From: Hellea sp. | GTDB taxonomy: Bacteria; Pseudomonadota; Alphaproteobacteria; Caulobacterales; Maricaulaceae | Assembly (NCBI GenBank): GCA_020629545.1 | Contig: JAHDDC010000002.1 | Span: 101,403 to 165,402 of the forward strand | DNA: 64,000 nucleotides | Direction of reading: 5' to 3' | Shown: positions 25,277-36,208 of the stretch, in pieces | Numbering within the stretch: position 1 is the stretch's first letter | How the letters are laid out: each line of letters opens with the position of its first letter | Notes under the pieces: generated by a model | What the model was told of the DNA's origin: nothing | The model's database searches: none | What the model saw: the letters and a program-made list of their open reading frames with translations, nothing else | Program-made: the position numbers and the translations under genes

Positions 25277-26026
25277 TTAGTGGTCGACGTGATAGACGTC
25301 ATTTAAGTAAACGCATGTCAGGATCGCAAACACGAAAGCTTGCAGCGCTGCCACGAGAAATTCAAGAGCTACAATCGCTGTGGTACCTAAGATCGGTACA
25401 ATAGCGGCCGCGCCGGTGAGGGCGCCCTGGCCCATTAGATATGCGATGAAAATCGCAAACAGTTTGAGCATGACGTGTCCGGCCGTCATGTTAGCGAATA
25501 ACCGTACGGCAAGCGTAATGGGACGACTTAGAAAAGAAATGATCTCAATCGGAATGATAATCAGATACATGGGGAGCGGTAGGCCAGATGGCGCAAATAT
25601 CTTAAACCATTTCAGGCCGTTCTTCCAGATCCCGGCGACAATAACTAATAAGATGGTAAATACTGCCAATGCCGCGGTCACGGCGATGTGTGAAGTGGTT
25701 GTAAAAGCGTAGGGGTTCATTCCAATCAGATTGGCGAACAGAATGAAAAAGAAAATCGTGAAGATATATGGGAAAAACTTTACAGCTTCTGGACCTGTCG
25801 TGTCCTTTAGCATGTCTGCGATAAACTCATGGCTCATCTCGCCGATGGACTGTAGACGCCCCGGAATAAGCTTACCTCGCGCCGTCAGACCGAAAAACAA
25901 AATGATTCCTATAGCGGAAATGACCATCCAAAGAGATGAATTCGTAAAGGATAGATCGAGTGGACCGATATTCGGCCCATCGAAAATCTCTTTGATTTTG
26001 AACTGGTCGATGGGGTTATTCGCCAT
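25277..26026 (-). CDS. atpB: ATP synthase F0 subunit a
   Basis: A 249-residue multi-helix protein with the essential arginine in LAVRLFANMTAGHVML and the C-terminal helix ALEFLVAALQAFVFAILT. It forms the proton half-channels next to the c-ring. Order atpI-atpB-atpE-b'-b with short gaps (24 bp to atpE) shows a single operon. Confidence 0.96.
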   Translation of the reverse strand: MANNPIDQFKIKEIFDGPNIGPLDLSFTNSSLWMVISAIGIILFFGLTARGKLIPGRLQSIGEMSHEFIADMLKDTTGPEAVKFFPYIFTIFFFILFANLIGMNPYAFTTTSHIAVTAALAVFTILLVIVAGIWKNGLKWFKIFAPSGLPLPMYLIIIPIEIISFLSRPITLAVRLFANMTAGHVMLKLFAIFIAYLMGQGALTGAAAIVPILGTTAIVALEFLVAALQAFVFAILTCVYLNDVYHVDH

Positions 26027-26033
26027 GTTTCCC

Positions 26034-26402
26034 TCAATCCGTTTCGTCGTCTTCGTCCGCTAAGTCTTCGCCCAAAGGCACATGCGCGTTAGCTGCATCC
26101 ATTTTTTCGGCAGCGCGTACAACGTTCATAATGCCGGCAGCAAAGCCGAAACCAATACCCAATAATAATATCCATGGCTGCGTTCCCAGAAACTTGTCCA
26201 GACCATATCCAAGGCCTGTACCAACTAAAACCGCGACCACTAATTCAGTGCTCATTCGCCATGCCATTCCGAGCAAAGATCCGTTATTATCCTCTGTTTC
26301 CTGGGGCTTTTCCCGGCGTTTTCGAACTTCTTCGAGACGCTGTTCAAGATCTTCCAGGTCGGATTTTTGGGATGTCCTTTTCTCGTCTGACATAGGCTCC
26401 AA
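26034..26402 (-). CDS. atpI: ATP synthase assembly protein AtpI (AtpZ/AtpI family)
   Basis: A 122-residue protein with a charged N-terminal coiled region (SDLEDLEQRLEEVRKRREK) and two membrane helices (about 50-70 and 77-96) carrying the GTGLGYGLDKFLGTQPWILLLG pattern shortened here to its key Gly and Asp positions. AtpI helps c-ring assembly and may handle Mg2+. It is the first gene of the F0 operon, 7 bp before atpB. Confidence 0.88.
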   Translation of the reverse strand: MEPMSDEKRTSQKSDLEDLEQRLEEVRKRREKPQETEDNNGSLLGMAWRMSTELVVAVLVGTGLGYGLDKFLGTQPWILLLGIGFGFAAGIMNVVRAAEKMDAANAHVPLGEDLADEDDETD

Positions 26403-26439
26403 ATAACGCCCCCAAGAGACCCCTCTAGAAAGCGCGCGA

Positions 26440-26468
26440 AACTTACTCGCGAGGGGGACTTAAGTCAA
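26440..26468 (-). promoter_or_regulatory. Candidate promoter of the atpIBEF'F operon
   Basis: On the reverse strand TTGACT (26468-26463) and TAAGTT (26445-26440) are separated by 17 bases, 38 bp upstream of the atpI start. The -35 is good and the -10 weak (3 of 6), as is common in alphaproteobacteria. Inference from consensus only. Confidence 0.4.
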
Positions 26469-26562
26469 CAGAAGTCAATAAAGGTTTAAGTCTATGAAAA
26501 TAAAGAGTTAATCCCCAAAAATTAGGGGTGCGACAATTCTGTCCACGGGGCCGTAAAGGGAC

Positions 26563-29500
26563 CTATTCAGCGGCAACAAGCCGTGCAGCTGATTCCAGTT
26601 CCATTGAGACCAGTTGTGAGACACCTTGTTCAGCCATGGTGACCCCGAAAAGACGGTTCATCCGGCTCATTGTAACTGCATTATGGGTAATCGTAATGAA
26701 TTTGGTATTCGTTTGCTTGGTCATTTCGTCCAATAGATTGCAATAACGGGCTACATTGGCATCATCTAATGGAGCATCAACCTCGTCCAAAACGCAAATT
26801 GGAGCCGGATTTGACAAAAATACTGCAAAAATCAGCGCCGTCGCTGTCAATGCCTGCTCTCCGCCAGACATTAGGGACATAGAGCCTAGCTTTTTGCCCG
26901 GAGGGCTCACCATAATCTCTAGACCAGCTTCGAGAGGATCATCTGATTCTGTCAGCGTTAGCGCGGCTTCGCCGCCTCCAAATAATGTTACAAACAAGCG
27001 TCCAAAATGACCATTGACTGTATCAAACGCATCGAGAAGTCTTTGACGTCCCTCTGAATTCAGTTCGTCGATGCCTTCTCTTAAACGCGCGATTGCTGCA
27101 ACCAGGTCCTGGCGTTCGTCATTCATGGCAACGAGACGTTTTTCCTGTTCTTCCGCTTCAACATCAGCGCGTAGATTTACGCCGCCCATTTTTTCGCGCT
27201 CTTTCTGTAGGCGCTCAAGTTTTCGCTCAATATCGTTTTCTGAAAGATTGCTTTCCGGCGAAAGTTCTCCGAGCTGGCTCACAAGCCCTGAAGGTTCGCA
27301 GTTTAGCGTCTCGCTGATTCGAGCTTTCGTTTCATCAATACGTTCGGATGCAGCGGTTAATCGAGCTTCCGCAGCGGCTCGGTTCTCGCGGGCCTTACCA
27401 TGCGCAGCCTCTGCCTGCCGGGCTTCATTCTCTGCTTCACGCAAAGCTGACTCAGCCAAGGCCAGGCTATCACCCGCTGCTGATCGACGGGCTTCTGCAG
27501 CTTCAATTTCGGAAAATAATTTGAGACGGCGGGCCTCAAACTGATCTGGACCGTCTGTGGCTGTCGTCAATGCTAACTGCGTGCCTTCTCGGCGACCTGT
27601 GAGTGTTTTAACGCGCTCCGCAGCGGTTGCGCCGCGGCGTTCCCAGTCTGAACGCTCTTTGGTTACGGCTTCCAGTCTTGCTTTACGGGCATCGGCTTCA
27701 TTCTTGAGGGTGCGATAGGCAGCACTGGCCTCATCGGCCTCGGCACGTGCCGTGGTAAGCCGTTCAAATACATTGGCTTTTCGGTTTTCGTCTTCGCTAT
27801 CGTCCTTGAAATTGGAGCTGAGCTCTTTGGCGGCTTCATACTGTGCAGTAACGTCCCGAATTTCATGATCAAGACGTTCGATACGATCCTTGAGGGCTGT
27901 TTTTTGCGCGTTCTCGCGTGCCAAATCTGTTTCGTATTGAGTTAAGGCGGCTTGTGCTGCTCTTTCTTTTCGCTCTAAATCGGGAAGGGCTTGTCGAGCG
28001 GCACGTGCGGCTTCCTCGGCCGCGCGGCGTTTCGCGCGCGCGCCTTCGAAAGCCGATGATGATAATTCAACCTTTTCGCTTAAGGTCGTGATTTCAGTTT
28101 CGATATCAGCCAGTCGATTTTGCTGTTTAAGACGAATTGCAGCCGGCGTTTCGGCATTGGGCGTTACCTCAAATCCATCCCAGCGCAATAAATGCCCGTT
28201 TTGGGTGACAAGGCGCTGGCCTGGTTTTAACTGAGATTTAAAAGTTGATAACGACCCTTCATCAACCACTCCGATTTGGGATAAACAAGCTGTTAGTTCA
28301 GCAGGGGCCTTCACAAAATCGAGGAGTGTCTTAACCCCGTCAGGGAGTGATATGCTAGGCATATCCGCGCCTATCCAGCGATAATCAGAATCGCCTTTGA
28401 TTGGCGCATCCACATCGTCACCAAGTGCCGCGGCCAGAGCTTTTTCATAACCGGGTTTTACATCTAGGTGCTCAAGTGCGGGAGTCCAGTTCTGGTCAGA
28501 ATTCCGACGGAGAATTTTCTCAAGTGCCGAGGCTTCTGCCTGAACTTTTGACAAATTGGTTTTAGCTTCTGCTAACGCGTCACGGGCCGTTTGATCTTGG
28601 CTTTCTGCAAGCTGGCGCGCCTCGAGAAGTGATTGTTCCTCATTGCGAGCTTTATCGAGAAGCTCCAACGCTTCTTTCGCGCCTGCCAGAAAGAGGTTTT
28701 CGCCTTGATCTGAACGTCCGGCTGCAAGGCTGTTAAGTTTCTCGGTAGCTTCGACTTTTTCGCGTTTGAGACGCTCTAAGCGGGTTTCGCTTTGTGACAG
28801 ATCTCGGGCTGCTAGCTCCCGCCGAGCATTGATATCTGCTATCTGACGGGTTAGTTCAGTATATTCAGTCTCAAGAGTCTGGCGTTTCTCAATTGCGACT
28901 TTGGCGTCATCAGCGGCAGCGTCAAGGGCCGCGCTCGTATCAGCAAGCCCAGATAAATGCTCAAATTCGGCCGTTAGACGGGCATTTGCGGCCTGCGCAT
29001 CTGTTGTTATGCCCTCTTCGCGCGCAATATCTACCGCGAGCTGTTCTAACTGTTGTTCAAGTTTTCGAATTTCAGATTTTGCAGCCGTTTCGTCTTGTTC
29101 TAGACTGTCCTTCGCCGCGTTTAAGCGAGCCATGACAGCCGCCGCAATGATCTGTTCTTCGCGCTTGGGTTCCAAAGTGCCCGCCAAATCAGCCGCTTTG
29201 CGTGTCAGCTCGGAAGCTTTCGCGGCAGTCTCTTGCACTTGGGTTTCGGTCTCTTGCATGGCTTCTTTTGATGCAGCGAGGGTCGCGAGGGCTAGCTGCC
29301 AGCGTTTTAGCCACAGTAGAGATTTAAATTCATGTATTTCGCCAGCAAGTCTCTTATAGCGCGTAGCCTGACGCGATTGACGTCTTAATGACAGGAGTTG
29401 ACTTTCGATTTGTCGAATAACGTCATCCAGCCGATCAAGATTATTTTCGGCGGCTCGTAACCGAAGTTCAGCCTCATGTCGACGGGTGTGCAGACCTGAA

Positions 29501-30018
29501 ATTCCCGCTGCCTCTTCAAGAATACGGCGGCGATTGGCTGGTTTAGCTGCAATAAGCTCGCTGATCTGTCCCTGCCGGACCAAAGCCGGTGAATTAGCGC
29601 CTGTGCTCGCATCTGCAAATAAGAGATGAACATCTTTCGCGCGGACAGTTTTGTTGTTGACTTTATAGGTACTACCTTTGCCGGCATTGATAATTCGGGT
29701 GATCTCAAGAAGATCATCATCATTAAACATGGGCGGCGCAACTCGGTTGCTATTATCAATAGTCAAGGTGACGTGGGCTTGATTGCGACCAGGACGTGCC
29801 TTCGTCCCGTTGAAAATGACATCGTCCATGCCTTTGGCGCGCATGGCTTTGGCTGAATTGGCACCCATTACCCACCGGATGGCTTCAAGGAGATTGGATT
29901 TGCCACAGCCATTGGGGCCAACGATACCTGTCAGGCCCGGTTCAATCACAAAGTCTGTTGGATCCACAAAGGATTTAAATCCAACAAGCTTGATTTGATT
30001 GAAAACAAGGCCGCCCAT
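26563..30018 (-). CDS. smc: Chromosome segregation ATPase SMC
   Basis: A full-length 1151-residue SMC. Walker A is GIVGPNGCGKSNLLEAIRW (Lys40), a first coiled coil follows, the hinge lies at about 500-640, a second coiled coil returns, and the head closes with LMSGGEQALTATAL and CVLDEVDAPLDD. SMC with ScpA/ScpB organises and helps segregate the chromosome. It starts 3 bp after the upstream DsbA-like gene, so the DUF721-dsbA-dsbA-smc cluster is probably one transcription unit. A weak CCCC/GGGG hairpin follows its stop. Confidence 0.97.
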   Translation of the reverse strand: MGGLVFNQIKLVGFKSFVDPTDFVIEPGLTGIVGPNGCGKSNLLEAIRWVMGANSAKAMRAKGMDDVIFNGTKARPGRNQAHVTLTIDNSNRVAPPMFNDDDLLEITRIINAGKGSTYKVNNKTVRAKDVHLLFADASTGANSPALVRQGQISELIAAKPANRRRILEEAAGISGLHTRRHEAELRLRAAENNLDRLDDVIRQIESQLLSLRRQSRQATRYKRLAGEIHEFKSLLWLKRWQLALATLAASKEAMQETETQVQETAAKASELTRKAADLAGTLEPKREEQIIAAAVMARLNAAKDSLEQDETAAKSEIRKLEQQLEQLAVDIAREEGITTDAQAANARLTAEFEHLSGLADTSAALDAAADDAKVAIEKRQTLETEYTELTRQIADINARRELAARDLSQSETRLERLKREKVEATEKLNSLAAGRSDQGENLFLAGAKEALELLDKARNEEQSLLEARQLAESQDQTARDALAEAKTNLSKVQAEASALEKILRRNSDQNWTPALEHLDVKPGYEKALAAALGDDVDAPIKGDSDYRWIGADMPSISLPDGVKTLLDFVKAPAELTACLSQIGVVDEGSLSTFKSQLKPGQRLVTQNGHLLRWDGFEVTPNAETPAAIRLKQQNRLADIETEITTLSEKVELSSSAFEGARAKRRAAEEAARAARQALPDLERKERAAQAALTQYETDLARENAQKTALKDRIERLDHEIRDVTAQYEAAKELSSNFKDDSEDENRKANVFERLTTARAEADEASAAYRTLKNEADARKARLEAVTKERSDWERRGATAAERVKTLTGRREGTQLALTTATDGPDQFEARRLKLFSEIEAAEARRSAAGDSLALAESALREAENEARQAEAAHGKARENRAAAEARLTAASERIDETKARISETLNCEPSGLVSQLGELSPESNLSENDIERKLERLQKEREKMGGVNLRADVEAEEQEKRLVAMNDERQDLVAAIARLREGIDELNSEGRQRLLDAFDTVNGHFGRLFVTLFGGGEAALTLTESDDPLEAGLEIMVSPPGKKLGSMSLMSGGEQALTATALIFAVFLSNPAPICVLDEVDAPLDDANVARYCNLLDEMTKQTNTKFITITHNAVTMSRMNRLFGVTMAEQGVSQLVSMELESAARLVAAE

Positions 30019-30021
30019 AAT

Positions 30022-30720
30022 TTACTCGGCGGCCTCGGCGGTTGTGTCTTCGCCAAATGCAAGAGGGGCGATCAGGGCATCAAATTCTTCCAATGAAAAC
30101 ACTTTGAACTTGGTTCCATTGATGAAGAATGTGGGCGTCGCACTAACGCCGGCGTCTTTTCCGCCCTGTACAACAGCATCATAGCGCTTCTTCCAGTCGG
30201 GATCCGCCAGACAGGCTTCGTATTTTTGGACTGAAAGACCCGTGTTCTTCGCAAGATCTTCATAAGCCTTACGTTTGTCTTGAGCCGACAAAATTGCTTT
30301 TTGTCTTTTAAACTGTAGCGAGATGTTTTTGAGGAATTTATCTTCGCCAGCGCAGTTCGCGATCGTGAAGCCTGCAAAGGCTAAGCTTTCTGGTGGCGTG
30401 GGAAATTCGCGGAAAACATACCGTACTTTGCCCGTTTCAATATATTTCTTACTGAGTTCCGGATAAACTGAATTGTGCCAATTCGCACAAGCGCCGCAGA
30501 CTACAGACGCATATTCAACAATAGTGATCTCTGCATCTGGGTTGCCAACTGAATGGTCGCCATCAACAACAAAGTTGGAACTGGGTGCTGGTTTGACGGG
30601 TGTTTCACCTGATACGGCACTGGAATCTGGGGCGCTATTGCCACATGCCGCAAGCGCAAAGGACATAACACCGAGCGTTATATGTTTCACACGCGAATCA
30701 ATTTGCATTTTCTCAAACAT
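30022..30720 (-). CDS. DsbA-like thioredoxin-fold lipoprotein 1
   Basis: A 232-residue protein from the ATG at 30720 (MFEKMQ), preferred because GAGAGA lies upstream; longer starts at 30735 or TTG 30753 are possible. A lipobox (SFALAACG) predicts attachment to the envelope. The thioredoxin-like domain has YASVVCGACANWH with a CGAC active site, the helical insert and the cis-Pro loop VSATPTFFING. It probably oxidises or isomerises disulfides in periplasmic proteins. It sits between a second DsbA-like gene and smc, a conserved alphaproteobacterial arrangement. Confidence 0.85.
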   Translation of the reverse strand: MFEKMQIDSRVKHITLGVMSFALAACGNSAPDSSAVSGETPVKPAPSSNFVVDGDHSVGNPDAEITIVEYASVVCGACANWHNSVYPELSKKYIETGKVRYVFREFPTPPESLAFAGFTIANCAGEDKFLKNISLQFKRQKAILSAQDKRKAYEDLAKNTGLSVQKYEACLADPDWKKRYDAVVQGGKDAGVSATPTFFINGTKFKVFSLEEFDALIAPLAFGEDTTAEAAE

Positions 30721-30768
30721 AGCTAAGTCTCTCATTTTCAATACGAAACGCAAGAATAGTGTAAAGGT

Positions 30769-30788
30769 TTTGTTAACTTATTAACAAA
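30769..30788. repeat. Perfect inverted repeat between the two dsbA-like genes
   Basis: TTTGTTAA (30769-30776), loop CTTA, TTAACAAA (30781-30788): an 8-bp perfect AT-rich stem in the 102-bp gap. No T run follows on the reverse strand, so it is more likely an operator or weak mRNA hairpin than a terminator. Confidence 0.35.
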
Positions 30789-30822
30789 TAGATAACAAAA
30801 CGTGAATCAGGATTATGCAGCC

Positions 30823-31635
30823 TTATTGGGCGAGTTTTGCCTTAAGACCAGCCGCTGTTGTATCACCCGTATAGTGCTCGCCATTGACGATAAAAGTTGG
30901 AACGCCAACTTTACCTGTAGATGCTAGGCGGGCACCTGACGCGTTGAAATGATGAATACGTGGCTGTTGGTTGTCAAAACAGTTTTTAAGGTCGTCCTGG
31001 GACTTTAAGCCCGCAAAATCAGCGATTTCCTTTGCGACCTCATCGCCTTTCTGATCATAAATTCTGTCAAGAATGCTTTTCTGGTTTTTCATCTGAAAAA
31101 CAATATTGTCCATATATTTGTCTTTGGGCGCACATCCGGCAACAATAAATCCAAAAGCAGCAACTTGTTGTGGCGGCGTCGGGATTTCTCTGAACACCAT
31201 TAATGTATTGCCAGTGTCGATTTCTTCAGACTTAAAAGTGTCCCATTCCGATGAAAACCACTCCGAGCAATGTGGGCAGGTCACGGATGCATATATTATG
31301 ACTGTATTTGGAGCTTCGAGGTCTCCGAGGTAATGATCGCTCGGTGCCCGAGTGAAAACATGATCTATATCGATTTTGACGGGCTCGCCGCCATGGTCAT
31401 GAGACTCGTGGTCGTGCGAGGCGTCGGAAGCTTCATCTGATTTGGAATGAGGGTCATCTTTCGGGTTGGCTGCGGTTTGGACGGTTTCGGCCGCTTGGCT
31501 TGTCGTCTGGGCGACCGCGTCAGTGGCCGATGTGACTTTTTCTGTCGTCGAAGAGCTCTCATTTCCGCATGAGATATTGGAAACGGCAACGGCCAACATT
31601 GTTGTTGTCCAAAAGAATTTCTTAAAATGGGTCAT
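30823..31635 (-). CDS. DsbA-like thioredoxin-fold lipoprotein 2 with His-rich linker
   Basis: A 270-residue protein from the ATG at 31635, chosen because AGGAA precedes it; an ATG at 31686 overlapping the upstream stop is also open. A lipobox-like VSNISCG is followed by a long Ser/Thr/Ala-rich linker with a histidine- and aspartate-rich patch (SHDHESHDHGG), then a DsbA domain with VTCPHCSEW (CPHC active site) and the cis-Pro loop VGVPTFIVNG. CPHC is the strongly oxidising DsbA motif. The His-rich patch may bind metal. Paralog of the next gene. Confidence 0.85.
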   Translation of the reverse strand: MTHFKKFFWTTTMLAVAVSNISCGNESSSTTEKVTSATDAVAQTTSQAAETVQTAANPKDDPHSKSDEASDASHDHESHDHGGEPVKIDIDHVFTRAPSDHYLGDLEAPNTVIIYASVTCPHCSEWFSSEWDTFKSEEIDTGNTLMVFREIPTPPQQVAAFGFIVAGCAPKDKYMDNIVFQMKNQKSILDRIYDQKGDEVAKEIADFAGLKSQDDLKNCFDNQQPRIHHFNASGARLASTGKVGVPTFIVNGEHYTGDTTAAGLKAKLAQ

Positions 31636-31685
31636 TTGCGTTCCTAAGCTTCCGGAGTATGAATTTTGCGGTGTCGTTAGCGACA

Positions 31686-32255
31686 TTAGGTCGAGCGGCT
31701 TATGGCATGACGTCCTAATTTTTCCAATGCTTTCTTTAGGTCAGGATCATTCACGTTTTCCAGTGAGGATTGCAGTTCATCTTTTTGAGCAGGGGTGAGG
31801 TCCTTGGTCTTTTTCGCGCGTGCACCCGAAAGCTGTCCATCACGCATACTGGTCTGCACGAGTTTGATGTGCTGGATATATCCTGGCCCCAGATAACTAT
31901 TGGCGCGATCGATTATACCACTGCCAGCGGCCATAATCAGGGCAGCGGCAGGGCCAGGCGCGCTGATGAGCAATGTGCGGCCATGACGTCCGCCTTGGAA
32001 TCTGACCGGTCTTGAAATTCTGGCAAATCTTTGGCCAACGATATCTTCCCAATGATCTGTAAGGCCGGATTTACCTGCGCCAAACTTCGCAGATAGGGGA
32101 CGCATAATTTTTGAAACCGCATAGCCCGCTTTGGGTGCGGCCCGATAGGCGCGCTTGCCGCGCTGTTCCGACAGCCAGCGATTGATGATCGCAGCATCTT
32201 TACGGGCATTCTCTGCCTGTTCGCCCCGATCTTTTTTTGGGTCCTTGGTTTGCAT
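31686..32255 (-). CDS. DUF721 (DciA-like) family protein
   Basis: A 189-residue basic protein with the DUF721 core (LTDHWEDIVGQRFARISRPVRF, then a strand-rich block and YLGPGYIQHIKLVQ). DciA, of the same family, loads the replicative helicase DnaB in bacteria lacking DnaC; the alphaproteobacterial homologs share the KH-like core. The C-terminal half is helical and polar. It heads the cluster with dsbA-like genes and smc and is divergent from mutY, 46 bp apart. Confidence 0.85.
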   Translation of the reverse strand: MQTKDPKKDRGEQAENARKDAAIINRWLSEQRGKRAYRAAPKAGYAVSKIMRPLSAKFGAGKSGLTDHWEDIVGQRFARISRPVRFQGGRHGRTLLISAPGPAAALIMAAGSGIIDRANSYLGPGYIQHIKLVQTSMRDGQLSGARAKKTKDLTPAQKDELQSSLENVNDPDLKKALEKLGRHAISRST

Positions 32256-32301
32256 GGTTGGGAAAATGCCCTAAGCAAGCGCCAAGGTAAAGCGCTCTAC
32301 A

Positions 32302-33378
32302 ATGAATTCTCGTTCACAAATTACAAAGCACATTTCGCGACTTCGTCGTGAATTGCTCGCGTGGTATGATCAAACTGGCCGGACCCTCCCTTGGCGTATT
32401 CGGCCTGAGGACAGGGAGAACGGCGACGTTCCGGACCCCTATGCGATCTGGCTCTCCGAGATAATGATGCAACAAACGACAATTGCTCATGGCACCCCTT
32501 ATTGGGAAAAGTTTTTGAAACGGTTTCCACTTGTTTCTGATTTGGCGGACGCAGATAGAGACGAAATCATGGCAATGTGGGCGGGTCTTGGATATTACGC
32601 TCGCGCTCGAAATCTTCACAAATGCGCGCAGATCATCCGCGATGAGTTTGGGGGCGAGTTTCCGCGCAGCGAAAAAGCTCTATTAAAACTTCCCGGTATT
32701 GGTCCATATACAGCGGCCACAATCGCTGCGATTTGTTTTAACGAACCGACCAATATCGTCGATGGCAATGTAGAGCGGGTGATAGCGCGGCTCTTTGCAG
32801 AGAGCGCGCCGCTCCCAAAATCGAAACCTCTTCTTCGGGATCTCGCGGCGCCAATTGCCGATCCGAAAAGGCCGGGTGATTACGGCCAGGCGCTGATGGA
32901 TTTAGGCGGAACAGTTTGCACGCCCAAGACACCCCGTTGCGAAAATTGTCCCTGGCAATTTGCCTGCAAGGCTTTTGAAGCTGGAAACCCGGCCTTTTAT
33001 CCGCAAAAAATCAAAAGAAACCAACCGATTAAATATGGCGCAGCTTTTGCGCTTTTGTGCGGCGGGCAAGTTTTGCTGCGTCGCAGACCCGACAAAGGAT
33101 TGTTGGGCGGGATGCTGGAACTTCCCGGATCGCCCTGGGACGAAAAACCTTCGGCGCAACCGCAGAGTTTCGCACCGGTTGACCGGAATTGGGAACGCTG
33201 CGGGGAGGTGAAGCATGTCTTCACGCATTTTGAACTGAGGCTGGAGGTTTCCCGCGCCGAGATATCAACACGGGAAAAGACGGACCCAAATGAAGTTTGG
33301 GTCCCGCTCGATGATTTGTCGTCTTTTGCTGTTCCAACTCTGACGAAGAAAGCGATATTGCTGGCCAATAAGGATTAG
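32302..33378 (+). CDS. mutY: A/G-specific adenine DNA glycosylase
   Basis: A 358-residue base-excision repair enzyme that removes adenine opposite 8-oxoguanine. The N-terminal lobe shows TLPWR, EIMMQQTT and the helix-hairpin-helix LPGIGPYTAATIA with catalytic Asp in NIVDGNV. The iron-sulfur cluster ligands follow the C-X6-C-X2-C-X5-C pattern (CTPKTPRCENCPWQFAC), and the C-terminal NUDIX-like domain recognises 8-oxoG (about 225-355). Divergent from the DUF721 gene, convergent with ccrM. Confidence 0.96.
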   Translation: MNSRSQITKHISRLRRELLAWYDQTGRTLPWRIRPEDRENGDVPDPYAIWLSEIMMQQTTIAHGTPYWEKFLKRFPLVSDLADADRDEIMAMWAGLGYYARARNLHKCAQIIRDEFGGEFPRSEKALLKLPGIGPYTAATIAAICFNEPTNIVDGNVERVIARLFAESAPLPKSKPLLRDLAAPIADPKRPGDYGQALMDLGGTVCTPKTPRCENCPWQFACKAFEAGNPAFYPQKIKRNQPIKYGAAFALLCGGQVLLRRRPDKGLLGGMLELPGSPWDEKPSAQPQSFAPVDRNWERCGEVKHVFTHFELRLEVSRAEISTREKTDPNEVWVPLDDLSSFAVPTLTKKAILLANKD

Positions 33379-33397
33379 AAACGCCCGGGATTGTGGC

Positions 33398-34634
<1,237 letters not shown>

Positions 34635-34796
34635 AGGCCCCCGTAAAATAGGGGTTTTAGAGGGGTCCTATATAATTGCGGCGTGAACTGTTTTTGACGG
34701 GCATTGCCGACCAGAACGTCTTTGGCGTTCTTGTATTAAGACAGATTGCGCGATTCGTACGCTTGAAGTCATTCATTTATACTGTATCACGGCTCT

Positions 34797-35687
34797 ATGT
34801 TTACCTGGGACGAATTTAAAAACGCTCTGCATGTTGAGCAATTGGATAAATATCTATTCCGCGGCGCATCACTTGATCTTGGGCTAATTCGGGTTTTTGG
34901 AGGACAGGTATTGGCCCAGTGCCTTAACGCCGGCTATCGGTCCGTTGACGAAGATAAGGTCCCGCACAGCCTGCATGGTTATTTTCTTCGGCCTGGCGAT
35001 TTTAACAAGCCAATTATCTATGAGGTTGACCCTATTAGAAACGGGCGAAGTTTTTCGACGCGCCGTGTGGTCGCCCGTCAAAATGGTGAGGCGATCTTTA
35101 ATAGTTCGATTTCCTTTCACAGGATTGAAGATGGACCATCTCATCAGATTGATTTGCCTGCGGGTGTTCCTGATAAAGACTCTATTCAATCTGACGCCAA
35201 GCGTGTTGATGAAATGGCCAAGTCTTTATCTGATAAAATGGCTAAACGCATAAGATCTAGCTATTTGATTTTTCCTGAAAATATTATCGAGTTGCGATCA
35301 CCGTTTTTAGGGGACCTTTTAAAGCCGGGAAAATATGATCCCGAGCATGGGTTTTGGTTTAAAATCCATCCCGAGGTCGGAGAGGACCCCGTCATGCACA
35401 TGACTTTGTTGGCGTTTATTTCAGACAAAGCCTTGATGAGCACGGGCATCAGGCCCCATGGGGAAGGATTTATCACAGGGAAAATGATGGGCGCCAGCCT
35501 GGATCATGCAATGTGGTTCCATGGGAATATCAATGTGAATGACTGGAACTATTATCATTTAGATAGCCCTCGTTCTGGTCGTGCCCGCACATTTAATCGG
35601 GGTAGCTTTTATTCGGAACAAGGACGATTGATCGCCTCAACGGCGCAAGAAGGTCTATTCAGGTTTGTCGATAAAAATCCAGGTTAG
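34797..35687 (+). CDS. tesB: Acyl-CoA thioesterase II
   Basis: A 296-residue double-hotdog enzyme. The N-terminal FRGASLDLGLIRVFGGQVLAQ block, SLHGYFLRPGD and the C-terminal SLDHAMWFHG with DWNYYHLDSPRSG are characteristic of TesB, which hydrolyses medium- and long-chain acyl-CoA. Length is typical. The 3' end overlaps the convergent PaaI-like gene by 4 bp. Confidence 0.94.
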   Translation: MFTWDEFKNALHVEQLDKYLFRGASLDLGLIRVFGGQVLAQCLNAGYRSVDEDKVPHSLHGYFLRPGDFNKPIIYEVDPIRNGRSFSTRRVVARQNGEAIFNSSISFHRIEDGPSHQIDLPAGVPDKDSIQSDAKRVDEMAKSLSDKMAKRIRSSYLIFPENIIELRSPFLGDLLKPGKYDPEHGFWFKIHPEVGEDPVMHMTLLAFISDKALMSTGIRPHGEGFITGKMMGASLDHAMWFHGNINVNDWNYYHLDSPRSGRARTFNRGSFYSEQGRLIASTAQEGLFRFVDKNPG

Positions 35688-36109
35688 GTCGGCGGCCGTA
35701 ATCTTTTTATTGTTCCTGAGAAATTCAGAACGGAATCTCCATCCGCTGTTATAATTCCGCGAATAAAGATGATCGATTTTCCGGCTTTAAGGACTTCGCC
35801 GCGCGCTTCCATGAGCTGTCCTTCTTTTGCGGTTGCTAAAAACTCGCTCGAAAAGGCAACGGTTACAGCGTAATAGTCTATATGTTCAGCGGCGATAGAA
35901 AATAGAGCAAAATCAGCAAAAGTCATAAGGCAGCCGCCATGTACGGTCCCGCCGCCATTTAGATGCCTTCGTTCCGCCCGGAATCGAGAGACATATTCAT
36001 CTCCGATCTTTTTAAAATAAAAAGGGCCGGCCGCTGAAAATTCGAAATCTTCCGTAGGCCAGTAATACCAATCTTTAAACTCGCCTTGTGTTTCTAGTGT
36101 TGCTTTCAT
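35684..36109 (-). CDS. PaaI-type hotdog thioesterase
   Basis: A 141-residue single-hotdog protein with the GTVHGGCLMTFADFALF motif; the HGG segment forms the oxyanion region in this family. Substrates are usually aryl- or acyl-CoA and cannot be assigned here. Next to tesB in convergent orientation, so thioesterase genes of two fold types lie together without being cotranscribed. Confidence 0.85.
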   Translation of the reverse strand: MKATLETQGEFKDWYYWPTEDFEFSAAGPFYFKKIGDEYVSRFRAERRHLNGGGTVHGGCLMTFADFALFSIAAEHIDYYAVTVAFSSEFLATAKEGQLMEARGEVLKAGKSIIFIRGIITADGDSVLNFSGTIKRLRPPT

Positions 36110-36208
36110 TTCCTTTGCCTAATCATTTGCTGACCAAAAGGAAACGAAAATTCTGGATTAGAAAGCAGTATTTGATTATCCAGAACAAAGATATTTTTGG
36201 AACGTGGC

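Noticed and set aside
27071..27544. Long forward-strand ORFs antisense to smc
   Set aside because: They mirror the coiled-coil codon bias of smc on the opposite strand and have no recognisable product.
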